Of a stretch of 64,000 nucleotides of DNA, positions 24,275-35,804 are shown one piece after another. Position 1 is the first letter of the stretch. Each line of letters starts with the position of its first letter. The notes beneath the pieces are model-generated. The model did no database searches. It saw only the letters and a list, made by a program, of their open reading frames with translations, and was not told where the DNA came from. The position numbers and the translations under genes are program-made. Source of the DNA: Prauserella endophytica (lineage in GTDB: Bacteria > Actinomycetota > Actinomycetes > Mycobacteriales > Pseudonocardiaceae); assembly GCF_005146945.1 (NCBI RefSeq), contig NZ_SWMS01000013.1, positions 124,001 through 188,000 on the forward strand, written 5' to 3'.

Positions 24275-25703
24275 TGAGGGCCCGCTTCATCACCTTGCCC
24301 ATGTCATTGCGCGGCAACGCGGTCAGGAACCGCACCGCGCGCGGGCGCTTGTGGGGCGTGAGCAACCGCGCCACATGATCGGCGAGCTGCTGCTCCGACG
24401 GCGGCTCGCCGCTGGGCACGACCCACGCCACGATGCGCTCGCCGAGGTCGTCATCCGGCTCTCCTGTCACCGCCACCTCGGACACGGCGGGGTGCTCCAG
24501 CAGCGCATTCTCGATCTCCCCTGCGCCGATCTTGTAGCCGCCGCTCTTGATGATGTCAGTGGCCTTGCGGCCGACGATGCGGATGTAGCCGTCGGCGTCG
24601 CGTGTCGCCATGTCGCCCGTGCGGAACCAGCCTCCCCCGCCGGTGAACGCCTCCGCCGTCGCATCCGGCCGGTTCAGGTACTCGGTGAACAGGTTCGGGC
24701 CACGCACCTGGATCTCGCCGACCGTCTCGCCGTCGCTGGTCTCGATCGGCGCACCGGCCTCGTCGACCAGCCGCAGCTCGACGCCCCGCAGCGGGACGCC
24801 CACCGTGCCGGGTTTGCGTTCGCCGTCCGCGCGGACGCTGGTGTTCATGAGCGTCTCGGACATCCCGTAGCGCTCAACCACCTGCTGGCCGGTGGCCGCC
24901 GTGATCTGCTGGTGGTCGTGCACCGGTAACGCGGCCGACCCCGATACCAGCAGGCGGGCGCCGCGCAGCGCCTCGGCGAGGCGCGGGTTGCCGCCGACCT
25001 CCGTGGCGATCCGGTGGTACATCGTGGGAACGCCGAACATCATCGTGCCGTCCTCGGCCAGTGCCGCCGCGATCCCGTCGGTTGAGAACTTGCCGAGGTG
25101 CCGCACCGAGCCGCCGCGCCGCAGCGGCCCGAGAATGCCGAGGATGAGCCCGTGCACGTGGAACAGCGGCAACGCGTGCACGAGCACGTCGTCGGCACTC
25201 CACTGCCAGGCGTCTTCCAGCGCGTCGAGCGTGCTGGCGATGGCCCTTCGCGGCAGCACGACGCCCTTCGGTGGGCCGGTGGTGCCGGAGGTGTAGACGA
25301 TCAGCGCGGGAGCCTCGTCGTCCGGCTCCGGCGGCAGCTCGCCGGCGGAGCCGGTGAGCGTGACATCCTCGCGGGGCACGTCGCGCAGCCCCTCGGGCAA
25401 CTCGACGCCCGGCTCCGCGAGCACGAGCGCGGGCTCGCTGTCGGACACGATGTGCGCGAGCTCTCGCTCCCCGAGCTTGGGATTGAGCGGCACCGCGGGC
25501 ACACCGGCGGCGAGCGCGGCGACCACGGCGACGCTCGTCTCCATGCTGGACGTGGCCCACACCGCGATCCTGGAAAGGCCACGCAACCGCTGCGCGAGCG
25601 AACCGGCCACGCCGGCCAGCTCGGCGTAGGTGAGCGACTTCTCTCCGAAGCGAAGCGCCGCCTTGTCCGGTGTCGTGTGCAGCGAGGGAAAGAGCACAGT
25701 CAC
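24267..25703 (-). CDS. matB: Malonyl-CoA synthetase
   Basis: 478 residues. Closely similar, from memory, to Streptomyces coelicolor MatB: shared segments include GVPAVPLNPKLGERELAHI, DALEDAWQW, ALPLFHVHGLILGILGP and RYGMSETLMNTSVRADGE. The AMP-forming core is YTSGTTGPPKG, and the C-terminal catalytic Lys is in PRNDMGKVMKRAL. It activates malonate (often methylmalonate too) to the CoA thioester with ATP. GTG 25703 is chosen as start because AAGGAG lies upstream and MTVLFPSL matches the short N-terminus of MatB; the frame stays open seven codons further. Divergent from a GntR regulator across a 395-bp region of repeat arrays. Confidence 0.93.
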   Translation of the reverse strand: MTVLFPSLHTTPDKAALRFGEKSLTYAELAGVAGSLAQRLRGLSRIAVWATSSMETSVAVVAALAAGVPAVPLNPKLGERELAHIVSDSEPALVLAEPGVELPEGLRDVPREDVTLTGSAGELPPEPDDEAPALIVYTSGTTGPPKGVVLPRRAIASTLDALEDAWQWSADDVLVHALPLFHVHGLILGILGPLRRGGSVRHLGKFSTDGIAAALAEDGTMMFGVPTMYHRIATEVGGNPRLAEALRGARLLVSGSAALPVHDHQQITAATGQQVVERYGMSETLMNTSVRADGERKPGTVGVPLRGVELRLVDEAGAPIETSDGETVGEIQVRGPNLFTEYLNRPDATAEAFTGGGGWFRTGDMATRDADGYIRIVGRKATDIIKSGGYKIGAGEIENALLEHPAVSEVAVTGEPDDDLGERIVAWVVPSGEPPSEQQLADHVARLLTPHKRPRAVRFLTALPRNDMGKVMKRALNA

Positions 25704-25728
25704 GCGATCTCCTTCTTCGATCACTGGG

Positions 25729-25881
25729 TCACCCGGAGCCGGGCGCGATCAGCACAAGCCACCCGGCGAGCGGTGCCACCGCGACAATGATGCCTCCGTA
25801 CACCAGGAGCTGCCGGGAGAATCCATCCTGGTCCAGGTCCTCGCTCGCTTCGCCGGCATTGGTGGCTCGTGCGCTGGTCGC
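25729..25881 (-). pseudogene. Start-less small membrane ORF, possible remnant of a transporter small subunit
   Basis: Between in-frame stops at 25884 and 25731 lie 50 leftward codons that read as a real small membrane protein: an acidic GEASEDLDQDGFSRQ head, then LLVYGGIIVAVAPLAGWLVL and a short tail. No ATG, GTG or TTG precedes the membrane segment in this frame; the ATG near 25853 is in another frame. It ends 26 bases before matB in the same direction. Small hydrophobic partners of this size accompany some MFS-type organic-acid carriers, so it could be the decayed end of a malonate transporter unit. A chance reading frame is not excluded. Confidence 0.35.
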
Positions 25882-25883
25882 TC

Positions 25884-25946
25884 AGTGGGCTAGTGGCTCG
25901 GTGGTCTAATGGCTCAGTGGCCTAGTGGACAAGTGGCTAGACCACT
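25884..25946. promoter_or_regulatory. AGTGG repeat array 1 with terminal palindrome
   Basis: Seven copies of an 8-bp unit, consensus AGTGGCTC, start exactly every 8 bp at 25884, 25892, 25900, 25908, 25916, 25924 and 25932 (two have a GGTGG or AATGG variant). The last one pairs with an inverted CCACT, giving AGTGG-CTAGA-CCACT (25932-25946). A half-site ladder ending in a palindrome looks like an operator for the GntR regulator encoded next door. Confidence 0.7.
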
Positions 25947-25986
25947 TTGCGGCGGGCTGGCGGTCGATGTCAAGGCCCGAAGTGAT

Positions 25987-26033
25987 CGTGGCTCAGTGGA
26001 TCAGTGGCAGAGTGGCATAGTGGCTGAGCCACT
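25987..26033. promoter_or_regulatory. AGTGG repeat array 2 with terminal palindrome
   Basis: Five copies of the same 8-bp unit start at 25987 (CGTGG variant), 25995, 26003, 26011 and 26019. The last forms AGTGG-CTGAG-CCACT (26019-26033), with the same 5-bp gap as array 1. It ends 66 bp before the GntR start and so probably overlaps that gene's promoter. Confidence 0.7.
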
Positions 26034-26098
26034 CCGAACGGCTCCCGGGCTGTTACGCTCCCGAGCACGGCTGGTCAGCGCGATCGAAGGGGGCCCGC

Positions 26099-26809
26099 GT
26101 GCCTGATGCCCTGCGGCCCATGGCCCGCACCCGGCTGTATGAGCAGGTGCTGGAGCGGCTGCGTGAGTACGTGGTGAGCGCCGGGCTCAGCGCGGGCGAC
26201 AAGCTGCCCGCCGAGCGCGAGCTGGCCCAGCGGCTGGGCGTGAGCCGGGCGTCGGTCAAGCAGGCGATCGTGGTGCTGGAGGTGCAGGGACTCGTCGAGG
26301 CTCGCCACGGCGGAGGCACGTACCTGGTCAGGGACACACTCGACGTGGAGCCGGTCGAGCAGCTCGTCGAGCGCCGCAAGCGCCTGCCGGATGTGCTCGA
26401 GGCCAGGGAGGCACTCGAGACGAAGCTCGCCGAGCTCGCGGCCGAGCGGCGCACCAAGGCCGACCTCGACGCGCTCGAGGCCGCGCTCGACTACATGCGC
26501 GGGGAGATCGCCGAGGGCGGGCACGGCGTGGAGGGTGACCGCCGGTTCCACGCCGCCGTCACAGCCGCCGCCCACAGCTCGATGCTCGCCGAGTTCATGC
26601 GCTCCATCGCCGACCAGATCACCGAGAGCCGTACCGAGTCGCTCCGGCAGCCCGGCAGGCCGTCCCGCTCGCTGAGCCAGCATCTGGCCATCTTCGACGC
26701 CATCAGCAGGGGCGACGCCAGTAAGGCCGCGACCGCCATGCGCAGGCACCTGCGCACCGTCGCCAAGGTTCGCCTGCTGGCCTGGAACCCCGACGACGAC
26801 GCGGAGTGA
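26099..26809 (+). CDS. GntR-family (FadR subfamily) transcriptional regulator
   Basis: 236 residues. The N-terminal winged helix (about 10-75) shows LPAERELAQRLGVSRASVKQAI and the wing GLVEARHGGGTYL. The C-terminal FCD ligand domain has DRRFHAAVTAAA and later QHLAIFDAI and MRRHL, whose Asp and His residues usually bind a metal that holds a carboxylate ligand. GTG 26099 follows GAAGGGGG. It is divergent from matB, the position of MatR in malonate operons, so a malonate or malonyl-CoA-responsive repressor of matB and itself is the best inference. The AGTGG arrays between the two genes are its likely sites. Confidence 0.9.
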   Translation: MPDALRPMARTRLYEQVLERLREYVVSAGLSAGDKLPAERELAQRLGVSRASVKQAIVVLEVQGLVEARHGGGTYLVRDTLDVEPVEQLVERRKRLPDVLEAREALETKLAELAAERRTKADLDALEAALDYMRGEIAEGGHGVEGDRRFHAAVTAAAHSSMLAEFMRSIADQITESRTESLRQPGRPSRSLSQHLAIFDAISRGDASKAATAMRRHLRTVAKVRLLAWNPDDDAE

Positions 26810-26825
26810 GGTCAGCGCAGTGCGG

Positions 26826-26929
26826 GTGAAGGCCAGCCTGCCTGCGTGGAATCGGGGCACAGCGGCGCGGAACGCCTCCGTGTGGCTGTTGGGGCGACGG
26901 GTGGGCGCGGTGAAGGTGGCCTTCGCCGC
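26826..26929. repeat. Palindromic intergenic repeat, right copy
   Basis: The unit GTGAAGGCCAGC followed by CTGCCTGCGTGG (26826-26849) matches the left copy at 22677-22700 in 21 of 24 bases. A hairpin GCGGTGAAGG-TGG-CCTTCGCCGC (26907-26929, one mismatch) matches the second unit. Both lie between the convergent GntR and secreted-protein genes and may terminate both. Confidence 0.7.
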
Positions 26930-26943
26930 GGTGCGTCCGGGCG

Positions 26944-27318
26944 TCAGCCCGTGACCGTCAGCTGTACATCGGCCGCGTGACCGCCGCCGCAGCGCAGCAC
27001 CACGGGATACGTGCCCGGCGCGGCATCGGTGCGGATCCGAGCGTGACCGGAGCCCACGCCGCCCACGTGCTCCGTGAGCACGGCGACCCCGCCATTGCCC
27101 GTGTACGGGCCGTCGTGGCCGGTCGCGGTGAAGGCGGGGGAGCCGACGTGGTTGATGCCCTCCGCGAGAGGGCATCTCGCGGTCACGTGGACGACCTCAC
27201 CAGGGGATACGGTCGATTTGTCGACAAACAACACGGAGCTGGCGGCAGCGGGCGCGGTGACCAGCGTGCAGGCGAGCGCGGCCACGGGCACGCTCAGCGC
27301 GAGACGGAGGATCTTCAT
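26944..27318 (-). CDS. Small secreted protein of unknown function
   Basis: 124 residues from ATG 27318, which has GGGG five bases upstream; a GTG two codons earlier is possible. The signal peptide is clear: MKILRLALSVPVAAL followed by TLVTAPAAASS, with cleavage likely after AAA. The mature part of about 95 residues is a single beta-rich domain (VSPGEVVHVTARCPL, GTYPVVLRCGGGHAADVQL) with two Cys that could form a disulphide. This looks like an Ig-like or adhesion-type fold. It is divergent from tsaB with 71 bp between starts and convergent with the GntR gene. No family name can be given. Confidence 0.75.
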   Translation of the reverse strand: MKILRLALSVPVAALACTLVTAPAAASSVLFVDKSTVSPGEVVHVTARCPLAEGINHVGSPAFTATGHDGPYTGNGGVAVLTEHVGGVGSGHARIRTDAAPGTYPVVLRCGGGHAADVQLTVTG

Positions 27319-27389
27319 CGCCACCCCAGACGCGTGGCCACGGCCCAGGTTGTGCTCGTGACCCGATCGGCTGGTCGTACGCTCGAAGG

Positions 27390-28007
27390 GTGCTAGTACT
27401 CGCCATCGACACCGCCACGCCCGCCGTCACCGCCGGTGTCGTCTCCGTGGACCGCGAGAGCGGGGCCACCCGCCTGCTCGCCGAGCGCGTCACCCTCGAC
27501 GCCCGCGCCCACGGCGAGCTGCTCACCCCGCACGTCCGCGACGCCGTCGCCGAGGCCCGCCACACCCTGCGTGACCTCGACGCCATCGCCTGTGGAGTCG
27601 GCCCCGGCCCCTACACGGGCCTGCGCGCCGGCATGGTCACCGCGGCCGCGCTCGCCCACAGCCTCGGCATCCCGGCCTACCCGGTGTGCACCCTCGACGC
27701 CATCGCCGAGGACGCGGAGCGCGGCGAACCCTTCCGCGTGCTGACCGACGCGCGGCGCAAGGAGGTCTACTGGGCCGACTACGACGCCGAGGGTCACCGG
27801 GTCGACGGCCCGCACGTCGACAAGCCCGCCGACCTCCACCCCGCGGGGCGCGTGCTCGACCACCCGCGGCCCACTCCGCTCGGCCTCGTCGGCGCCGCGA
27901 AGGCCGCCCTGCTGAGCGGGCAGACCCCGGGCCCGCTCACGCCGCTCTACCTGCGCAGGCCGGACGCCGCCGAGCCGGGCACGCGGAAACGGGTGACCAC
28001 GTCGTGA
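27390..28007 (+). CDS. tsaB: tRNA threonylcarbamoyladenosine biosynthesis protein TsaB
   Basis: 205 residues of the ASKHA fold. [17 protein letters not shown] is the N-terminal phosphate-loop-like segment, and [14 protein letters not shown] the conserved TsaB signature. It has no catalytic role itself but forms the TsaD-TsaB-TsaE complex that makes t6A. GTG 27390 follows GAAG closely. Its stop overlaps the rimI start by three bases. First gene of the tsaB-rimI-tsaD operon. Confidence 0.96.
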   Translation: MLVLAIDTATPAVTAGVVSVDRESGATRLLAERVTLDARAHGELLTPHVRDAVAEARHTLRDLDAIACGVGPGPYTGLRAGMVTAAALAHSLGIPAYPVCTLDAIAEDAERGEPFRVLTDARRKEVYWADYDAEGHRVDGPHVDKPADLHPAGRVLDHPRPTPLGLVGAAKAALLSGQTPGPLTPLYLRRPDAAEPGTRKRVTTS

Positions 28008-28477
28008 GACTGGAACCGATGCGCCGCAGGCACATCCGCCGCTGCGTCGAGATCGAGAAGATCCTCTTCTCCGGCGACAGCCCGTGGAGTGCCGGAGCCT
28101 TCCACGCCGAGTTGGACGCGGGCGGCTACTACCTCGTCGCGCTCGACGACGACGGCGAGGTGGCCGGGTACGCCGGCCTGGCGCTCCTCGGCAGGCCGGG
28201 CGACTGGGAGACCAGCGTGCACACCATCGGCGTGCTGCCGAGCCACCAGAGCAGGGGCATCGGCACAGCCCTGCTCGAAGCGCTGCTCACCCGCGCCGAC
28301 GAGCTGGCCGCGCCCGTTTTCCTCGAGGTCCGAACCGACAACGACAGCGCCATCAGGCTCTACGAGAAGCACGGCTTCAGCCGCGTCGGCCTGCGCAAGC
28401 GCTACTACCAGCCATCCGGAGCCGACGCCTACACGATGACGCGTCCGGCCCGGCGAGCACAGGAGGTGGCCCGCTGA
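28004..28477 (+). CDS. rimI: Ribosomal protein alanine N-acetyltransferase RimI
   Basis: 157 residues, GNAT fold. The acetyl-CoA loop is [20 protein letters not shown] and the C-terminal signature is [19 protein letters not shown], both typical of RimI. It acetylates the N-terminus of ribosomal protein S18 in E. coli; actinobacterial enzymes may have broader N-terminal targets. GTG 28004 overlaps the tsaB stop, and the stop shares one base with the tsaD start. The same tsaB-rimI-tsaD order occurs in M. tuberculosis. Confidence 0.94.
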   Translation: MRLEPMRRRHIRRCVEIEKILFSGDSPWSAGAFHAELDAGGYYLVALDDDGEVAGYAGLALLGRPGDWETSVHTIGVLPSHQSRGIGTALLEALLTRADELAAPVFLEVRTDNDSAIRLYEKHGFSRVGLRKRYYQPSGADAYTMTRPARRAQEVAR

Positions 28478-29523
28478 TGTCCCGCATCGTCATGGGCATC
28501 GAGAGTTCGTGCGACGAGACCGGCGTCGGACTGGTTCGCCTGCACGACGACGGCACAGTGGAGCTCCTCGCCGACGAGGTCGCCTCCAGCGTCGAGCAGC
28601 ACGCGCGCTTCGGGGGAGTCGTGCCCGAGGTCGCCAGCAGGGCGCACCTGGAAGCCATGGTGCCCACCGCCAAGCGCGCGTTCGAGACCGCGGGCCTCGA
28701 GCTGTCCGATGTGGACGCCATTGCCGTCACCGCGGGGCCGGGCCTTGCCGGTGCCCTGCTCGTCGGCGTCTCGGCGGCCAAGGCCTACGCCGCCGCGCTC
28801 GACGTGCCCCTCTACGGCGTCAACCACCTCGCGGGACACATCGCCGTCGACACCCTCCAGCACGGGCCGCTGCCAGCGCCGTGCCTCGCGCTGCTCGTCT
28901 CCGGCGGGCACACACAGCTGCTGCGCGTCGACGACATCGCGGGCAAGATCACCGAGATCGGCTCCACAGTGGACGATGCGGCGGGAGAGGCGTACGACAA
29001 GGTCGCCCGGCTGCTCGACCTGCCCTACCCCGGCGGGCCGCCGATCGACAAGGCCGCCAAGAACGGGAACCCGCAGGCGATCGCGTTCCCCCGCGGCATG
29101 ACGGGCCCGCGCGACGCCCCGTTCGACTTCTCGTTCTCCGGCCTCAAAACCGCTGTCGCGCGGTGGGTCGAGGCGGCCGAACGGCGCGGCGAGCCCATCC
29201 CGGTCGACGATGTCGCGGCGTCGTTCCAGGAGGCCGTTGCCGACGTGCTGACCGCCAAGGCCGTGCGCGCGGCCACCGAGTCGGGCATCGGCACGCTCGT
29301 GATCTCCGGCGGGGTGGCCGCCAACTCCCGGCTGTCCTCGCTGGCCGCCGAGCGGTGCGAGGCGGCGGGTATCGAGCTGCGAGTGCCGAGGCCACGGCTG
29401 TGCACCGACAACGGTGCGATGATCGCGGCGCTCGGCGCCCACGTCGTGGCCGCCGGGTGCACGCCGAGCTCGCTCGATTTCTCGGCCAACCCGGCGCTGC
29501 CCGTCAGCACCGTCTCGATCTAG
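28477..29523 (+). CDS. tsaD: tRNA N6-adenosine threonylcarbamoyltransferase TsaD
   Basis: 348 residues. Transfers the threonylcarbamoyl group to A37 of t[16 protein letters not shown] is the N-terminal phosphate loop; [10 protein letters not shown] holds the paired His that bind iron or zinc; LVSGGHTQL and [10 protein letters not shown] complete the ATP site. ATG 28477 follows AGGAGG. Full length. Element A of the repeat family described below begins four bases after the stop codon. Confidence 0.97.
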   Translation: MSRIVMGIESSCDETGVGLVRLHDDGTVELLADEVASSVEQHARFGGVVPEVASRAHLEAMVPTAKRAFETAGLELSDVDAIAVTAGPGLAGALLVGVSAAKAYAAALDVPLYGVNHLAGHIAVDTLQHGPLPAPCLALLVSGGHTQLLRVDDIAGKITEIGSTVDDAAGEAYDKVARLLDLPYPGGPPIDKAAKNGNPQAIAFPRGMTGPRDAPFDFSFSGLKTAVARWVEAAERRGEPIPVDDVAASFQEAVADVLTAKAVRAATESGIGTLVISGGVAANSRLSSLAAERCEAAGIELRVPRPRLCTDNGAMIAALGAHVVAAGCTPSSLDFSANPALPVSTVSI

Positions 29524-31212
<1,689 letters not shown>

Positions 31213-31340
31213 GGGCAGCTGAGGACATCCGAGGGCCAGGCGCATCCTCCCTCGACGCCGGGCGAGAGTCAGGCCGAGTCGGTGCCCGACCCGGCCCGAC
31301 CATCGTCGATGCCCATCCGCAACCAACGTCCAGCTGATCC

Positions 31341-31523
31341 AGGCCGTGTCTGACGATCCGCTGCCGTGCGAGCGGGGACCAGCGTGGTGCCTCGCCAGGC
31401 GGAGGAAGGCCCTCGCAGGCGGACCGCCTTCCGCCGACGCCTGCCCCGGGCGCGGGTGTCCCGCACGAACCGAGCGCCGCGCTGGCCCCGCGCAGCCGGC
31501 AACGGGATTGTCAGACGCGGCCT
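31341..31523. repeat. Terminal-inverted-repeat element B (MITE-like)
   Basis: Occupies most of the 309-bp gap between convergent gdhA and phoD. Ends: AGGCCGTGTCTGACGATCC (31341-31359) against the complement of 31505-31523, 17 of 19 bases matching. Inner sequence at 31395-31415 and the GCGGGTGTCCCGC motif at 31452-31464 are shared with element A (the motif in inverted form). The right end overlaps the phoD stop codon. Folded, the arms could serve as a terminator for both genes. The 128 bp between gdhA and the element show nothing else. Confidence 0.65.
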
Positions 31524-33123
31524 AACGGGGCGTGACCTCGGTCAGTCCGGGGTTGCGGTCGGCGATCACGAACGACGCCCGCGTGCGCGCGGGATGCCCG
31601 GGCTCGGTGACCTTGTCGAGCACGCGGAAGTCGGCCCTGAACTCGTCGCGGGTGATCTTCGTGCGCACGTAGCCGCGCTGGTTGTTGCGGAACTTGATGT
31701 GCGGGTTGAGCTTGAGGTTGTTGTCGTCGTTCGGGTCCGAGTCGGCCCCGTTGCCGCCCGAGGTGATCGACGTGGTCACCAGTTCGGTGCCCACCACCTC
31801 GCTGTCCGGGTCGGCGTAGTTCGCCTTGAGCTCGTTCGCCCAGTGGGTGTGCACGTCGCCCGTGAGCACCACCGGGTTGCGCACTCCCGCGTCGAGCCAG
31901 CCCTCGGTGATCCGCTCCTGTGAACCCCGGTAGCCGTCCCACGAGTCCATGCTCGTCGCGCCGGACGCGTTGACGCGGCGGGCGAAGAACACCTGCTGGC
32001 CCAGCACGTCCCAGCGCGCCCGCGAGCGGCGGAACTGCTCGATCAGCCAGGCCTCCTGCTCGTCGCCCGTCAGCGTGCGGGCCGGGTCGGCGGCGTCCGC
32101 GCACACCTTCCAGCCGTCGTCGCACGCCTGGTCGTCGCGGTACTGGCGGGTGTCGAGCATGTGGAAGTTCGCGAGCGCGCCCCAGCGGACCGTCCGGTAG
32201 AGCCGCATGTGCGAGCCGCTGGGCTTGCTCCGCCTGCGCAGCGGCATGTTCTCGTAGAGGGCGCGGAACGCGTTGGCGCGGCGCTCGATGAAGTTCGGCT
32301 GGGGGATCTCCGGCTTCTCGTAGACGTCGCCTGCCCAGTTGTTGTCCACCTCGTGGTCGTCGGGCACCACGAGCCACGGCGCGACGGCGTGCGCGGCCTG
32401 GAGGTCGGCGTCGGTGCGGTACTGCGCGTGCCGCTGCCGGTAGTTGGCGAGCGTCTCGGTCTCCGGGCCGGAGTGGTCCCGCACGTTGCCGGTGGGGGAG
32501 ACGTAGCTGTCGGCCTTGTACTCGTAGATGTAGTCGCCGAGGTGCAGCACGAGGTCCGGCTCGTCGGCGGCGAGGTGGTGATAGGCAGTGAAGTAGCCGT
32601 GCTCGTACTGCGAGCACGACGCGAAGCTCATCGCGAGCCCGGAGCCGACCACGCCGAACGCCGGGGCGGTGCGGGTGCGTCCGGCGGGGGAGAGGTGCCT
32701 GCCCGTGCGGAAGCGGTAGAAGTACTCCGTGCCGGGCGCGAGCCCCGCGACCTCCGCGTGTACGGCGTACCCCGCGTCGGCGTCGGTCCGCTCGCGGCCG
32801 CGCCGCACGATCCGGCTGAAGCGCTCGTCCCGCGCGATCTCCCACTCGACCTCGACGGTGCCGCGCATGCCGCCCAGGCCGTCCTCGGCCAGCGGGTTCG
32901 GGGCGAGCCGGGTCCACAGGACCACGCTGTACGGGTCGGGGTCGCCCGAGGCGACGCCGAGGGTGAACACCTCGCCGGTGCTCGGGTTGCCCGCTCCCTG
33001 CGCCGCCGACGCGGTCAGCGGCAGCGCCGTTCCGACCGCGGCGGCCGCGCCGAGCGCGGCACCCGAGGCGAGCACGGTTCGGCGGGACGGCGTGAGCGGG
33101 CTGTTCTCACCGGAAAAAGGCAC
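31522..33123 (-). CDS. phoD: Alkaline phosphatase D (Tat-exported phosphodiesterase/phosphatase)
   Basis: 533 residues. The Tat signal is SRRTVLASG followed by a hydrophobic Ala-rich stretch and TASAAQG, so the folded protein is exported. A PhoD N-terminal domain precedes the metallophosphatase domain with ASCSQYEHG, HLGDYIYEYK, PDDHEVDNNWAGD and LTGDVHTHWANEL, which hold the Fe/Ca ligands. It releases phosphate from esters or teichoic-acid-like polymers outside the cell. Start at GTG 33123, with GGGAG six bases upstream; the frame extends 17 codons further. The TAG stop sits inside the terminal repeat of element B. No pho box was identified in the upstream region. Confidence 0.93.
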   Translation of the reverse strand: MPFSGENSPLTPSRRTVLASGAALGAAAAVGTALPLTASAAQGAGNPSTGEVFTLGVASGDPDPYSVVLWTRLAPNPLAEDGLGGMRGTVEVEWEIARDERFSRIVRRGRERTDADAGYAVHAEVAGLAPGTEYFYRFRTGRHLSPAGRTRTAPAFGVVGSGLAMSFASCSQYEHGYFTAYHHLAADEPDLVLHLGDYIYEYKADSYVSPTGNVRDHSGPETETLANYRQRHAQYRTDADLQAAHAVAPWLVVPDDHEVDNNWAGDVYEKPEIPQPNFIERRANAFRALYENMPLRRRSKPSGSHMRLYRTVRWGALANFHMLDTRQYRDDQACDDGWKVCADAADPARTLTGDEQEAWLIEQFRRSRARWDVLGQQVFFARRVNASGATSMDSWDGYRGSQERITEGWLDAGVRNPVVLTGDVHTHWANELKANYADPDSEVVGTELVTTSITSGGNGADSDPNDDNNLKLNPHIKFRNNQRGYVRTKITRDEFRADFRVLDKVTEPGHPARTRASFVIADRNPGLTEVTPR

Positions 33124-33291
33124 GGGGCACTCCCAACGTGGTGGCCGGACGGTCAGAGCCAGCACAGCCTGCATTCCGGGTATGGCCGGATTTCACCGAT
33201 CGGGTGATCATCCGGTGAATGTTCGGTGCGCGGCGGTGTGACCCGTTCTGGCCGACCGGGTGCGCCACCACCTGGGACCCTGGTTGCGCGG

Positions 33292-33318
33292 CTAGCACTC
33301 CGCTAGCTAGAGTGCTAA
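33292..33318. promoter_or_regulatory. CIRCE operator (HrcA site) upstream of groES
   Basis: CTAGCACTC (33292-33300), nine spacer bases, GAGTGCTAA (33310-33318). Only the first base departs from the canonical TTAGCACTC-N9-GAGTGCTAA. HrcA binds this in heat-shock control of groE. It lies 108 bp before groES in the 302-bp gap after phoD; no second copy was seen before groEL. The rest of the gap holds the groES leader, with GGAGG at 33412-33416. Confidence 0.95.
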
Positions 33319-33425
33319 TCGCACGGCACCAAACACGCCCCGGCACCCGCGACGGCGGGGGTGGTAGGAGCCGTACCCAACTAGGTACCTGCCAACGCTT
33401 TCGACGACCCGTGGAGGTCAACCCG

Positions 33426-33719
33426 GTGAGCGTGAACATCAAGCCGCTCGAGGACAAGATCGTTGTCCAGACGAGCGAGGCCGAGGAGACGACTGCCTCC
33501 GGTCTCGTCATCCCCGACACCGCTAAGGAAAAGCCCCAGGAGGGCAAGGTTCTGGCCGTGGGCCCGGGCCGCGTGGACGACAAGGGCAACCGCATCCCTG
33601 TGGATGTCAAGGAAGGCGACGTCGTCATCTACTCCAAGTACGGCGGCACCGAGGTCAAGTACAACGGCGAGGACTACTTGATCCTGTCCGCCCGCGATGT
33701 GCTGGCCGTCATCAACTGA
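33426..33719 (+). CDS. groES: Co-chaperonin GroES
   Basis: 97 residues, family length. [15 protein letters not shown] start, mobile loop around [15 protein letters not shown], and the conserved [21 protein letters not shown]. Forms the heptameric lid of the GroEL chamber. GTG 33426 follows GGAGG at nine bases; the frame is open upstream across the CIRCE element, so that extension is not coding. groEL follows after 85 bp with a hairpin between them. Under HrcA/CIRCE control. Confidence 0.98.
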   Translation: MSVNIKPLEDKIVVQTSEAEETTASGLVIPDTAKEKPQEGKVLAVGPGRVDDKGNRIPVDVKEGDVVIYSKYGGTEVKYNGEDYLILSARDVLAVIN

Positions 33720-33736
33720 CGACCCGCGTATGCGAT

Positions 33737-35424
<1,688 letters not shown>

Positions 35425-35445
35425 TCACGCGTAGAACAGAAACAG

Positions 35446-35481
35446 AACGGGGCGGCACTCCAATCGGAATGCCGCCCCGTT
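35446..35481. terminator. Terminator between groEL1 and whiB
   Basis: AACGGGGCGGCA (35446-35457) pairs perfectly with TGCCGCCCCGTT (35470-35481), loop 12 bases, followed by CGTTTCTT. It lies between convergent genes and can serve both. Confidence 0.8.
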
Positions 35482-35501
35482 CGTTTCTTCCCCTGCCTCG
35501 G

Positions 35502-35804
35502 TCAGTTGCCGGTGAGCGCCAGTGAGCGCTTCTGCGATTTGATGATGTTCTCGCGTTCCGATTCGGACAGTCCGCCCCAGATGCCGTATGGCTCGTGCAC
35601 CGCGAGCGCGTGCTCGCGGCACATCCGCAGCACCGGGCAGGAATGGCAAATGGCCTTCGCCCTTGCCTCCCGCCGAGCCCTCGCCGGGCCCCGTTCACCG
35701 TCCGGATGGAAGAAGGAACCGCTGTCCATCCCCCTGCATGACCCCTCGAGTTGCCAGTCCCAAACGTCGGCGTTCGGGCCAGGGAGCCTGCGCGTGTCTG
35801 CCAT
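35502..35804 (-). CDS. whiB3: WhiB-family iron-sulfur regulator (WhiB3/WhiD-like)
   Basis: 100 residues. Four Cys ligands of the [4Fe-4S] cluster are Cys23, Cys53, Cys56 and Cys62 (GSCRGMDSG and ICHSCPVLRMC), followed by the Gly-rich turn YGIWGGLSESER and a basic tail that contacts DNA. LPGPNADVWDWQLEGSCRGMD closely follows M. tuberculosis WhiB3, and the gene lies beside groEL1 as whiB3 (Rv3416) and Streptomyces whiD do. Redox- and NO-responsive partner of the principal sigma factor. Divergent from the MerR-type gene, starts 157 bp apart. Confidence 0.93.
   Translation of the reverse strand: MADTRRLPGPNADVWDWQLEGSCRGMDSGSFFHPDGERGPARARREARAKAICHSCPVLRMCREHALAVHEPYGIWGGLSESERENIIKSQKRSLALTGN

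Noticed and set aside
22649-24277. Rightward open frame of 542 codons
   Set aside because: Antisense to the carboxyltransferase gene, which has clear AccA and AccD motifs.
25884-26033. Repeat arrays considered as CRISPR
   Set aside because: The unit is 8 bp with no spacers of 25-40 bp, and no cas gene is in the window.
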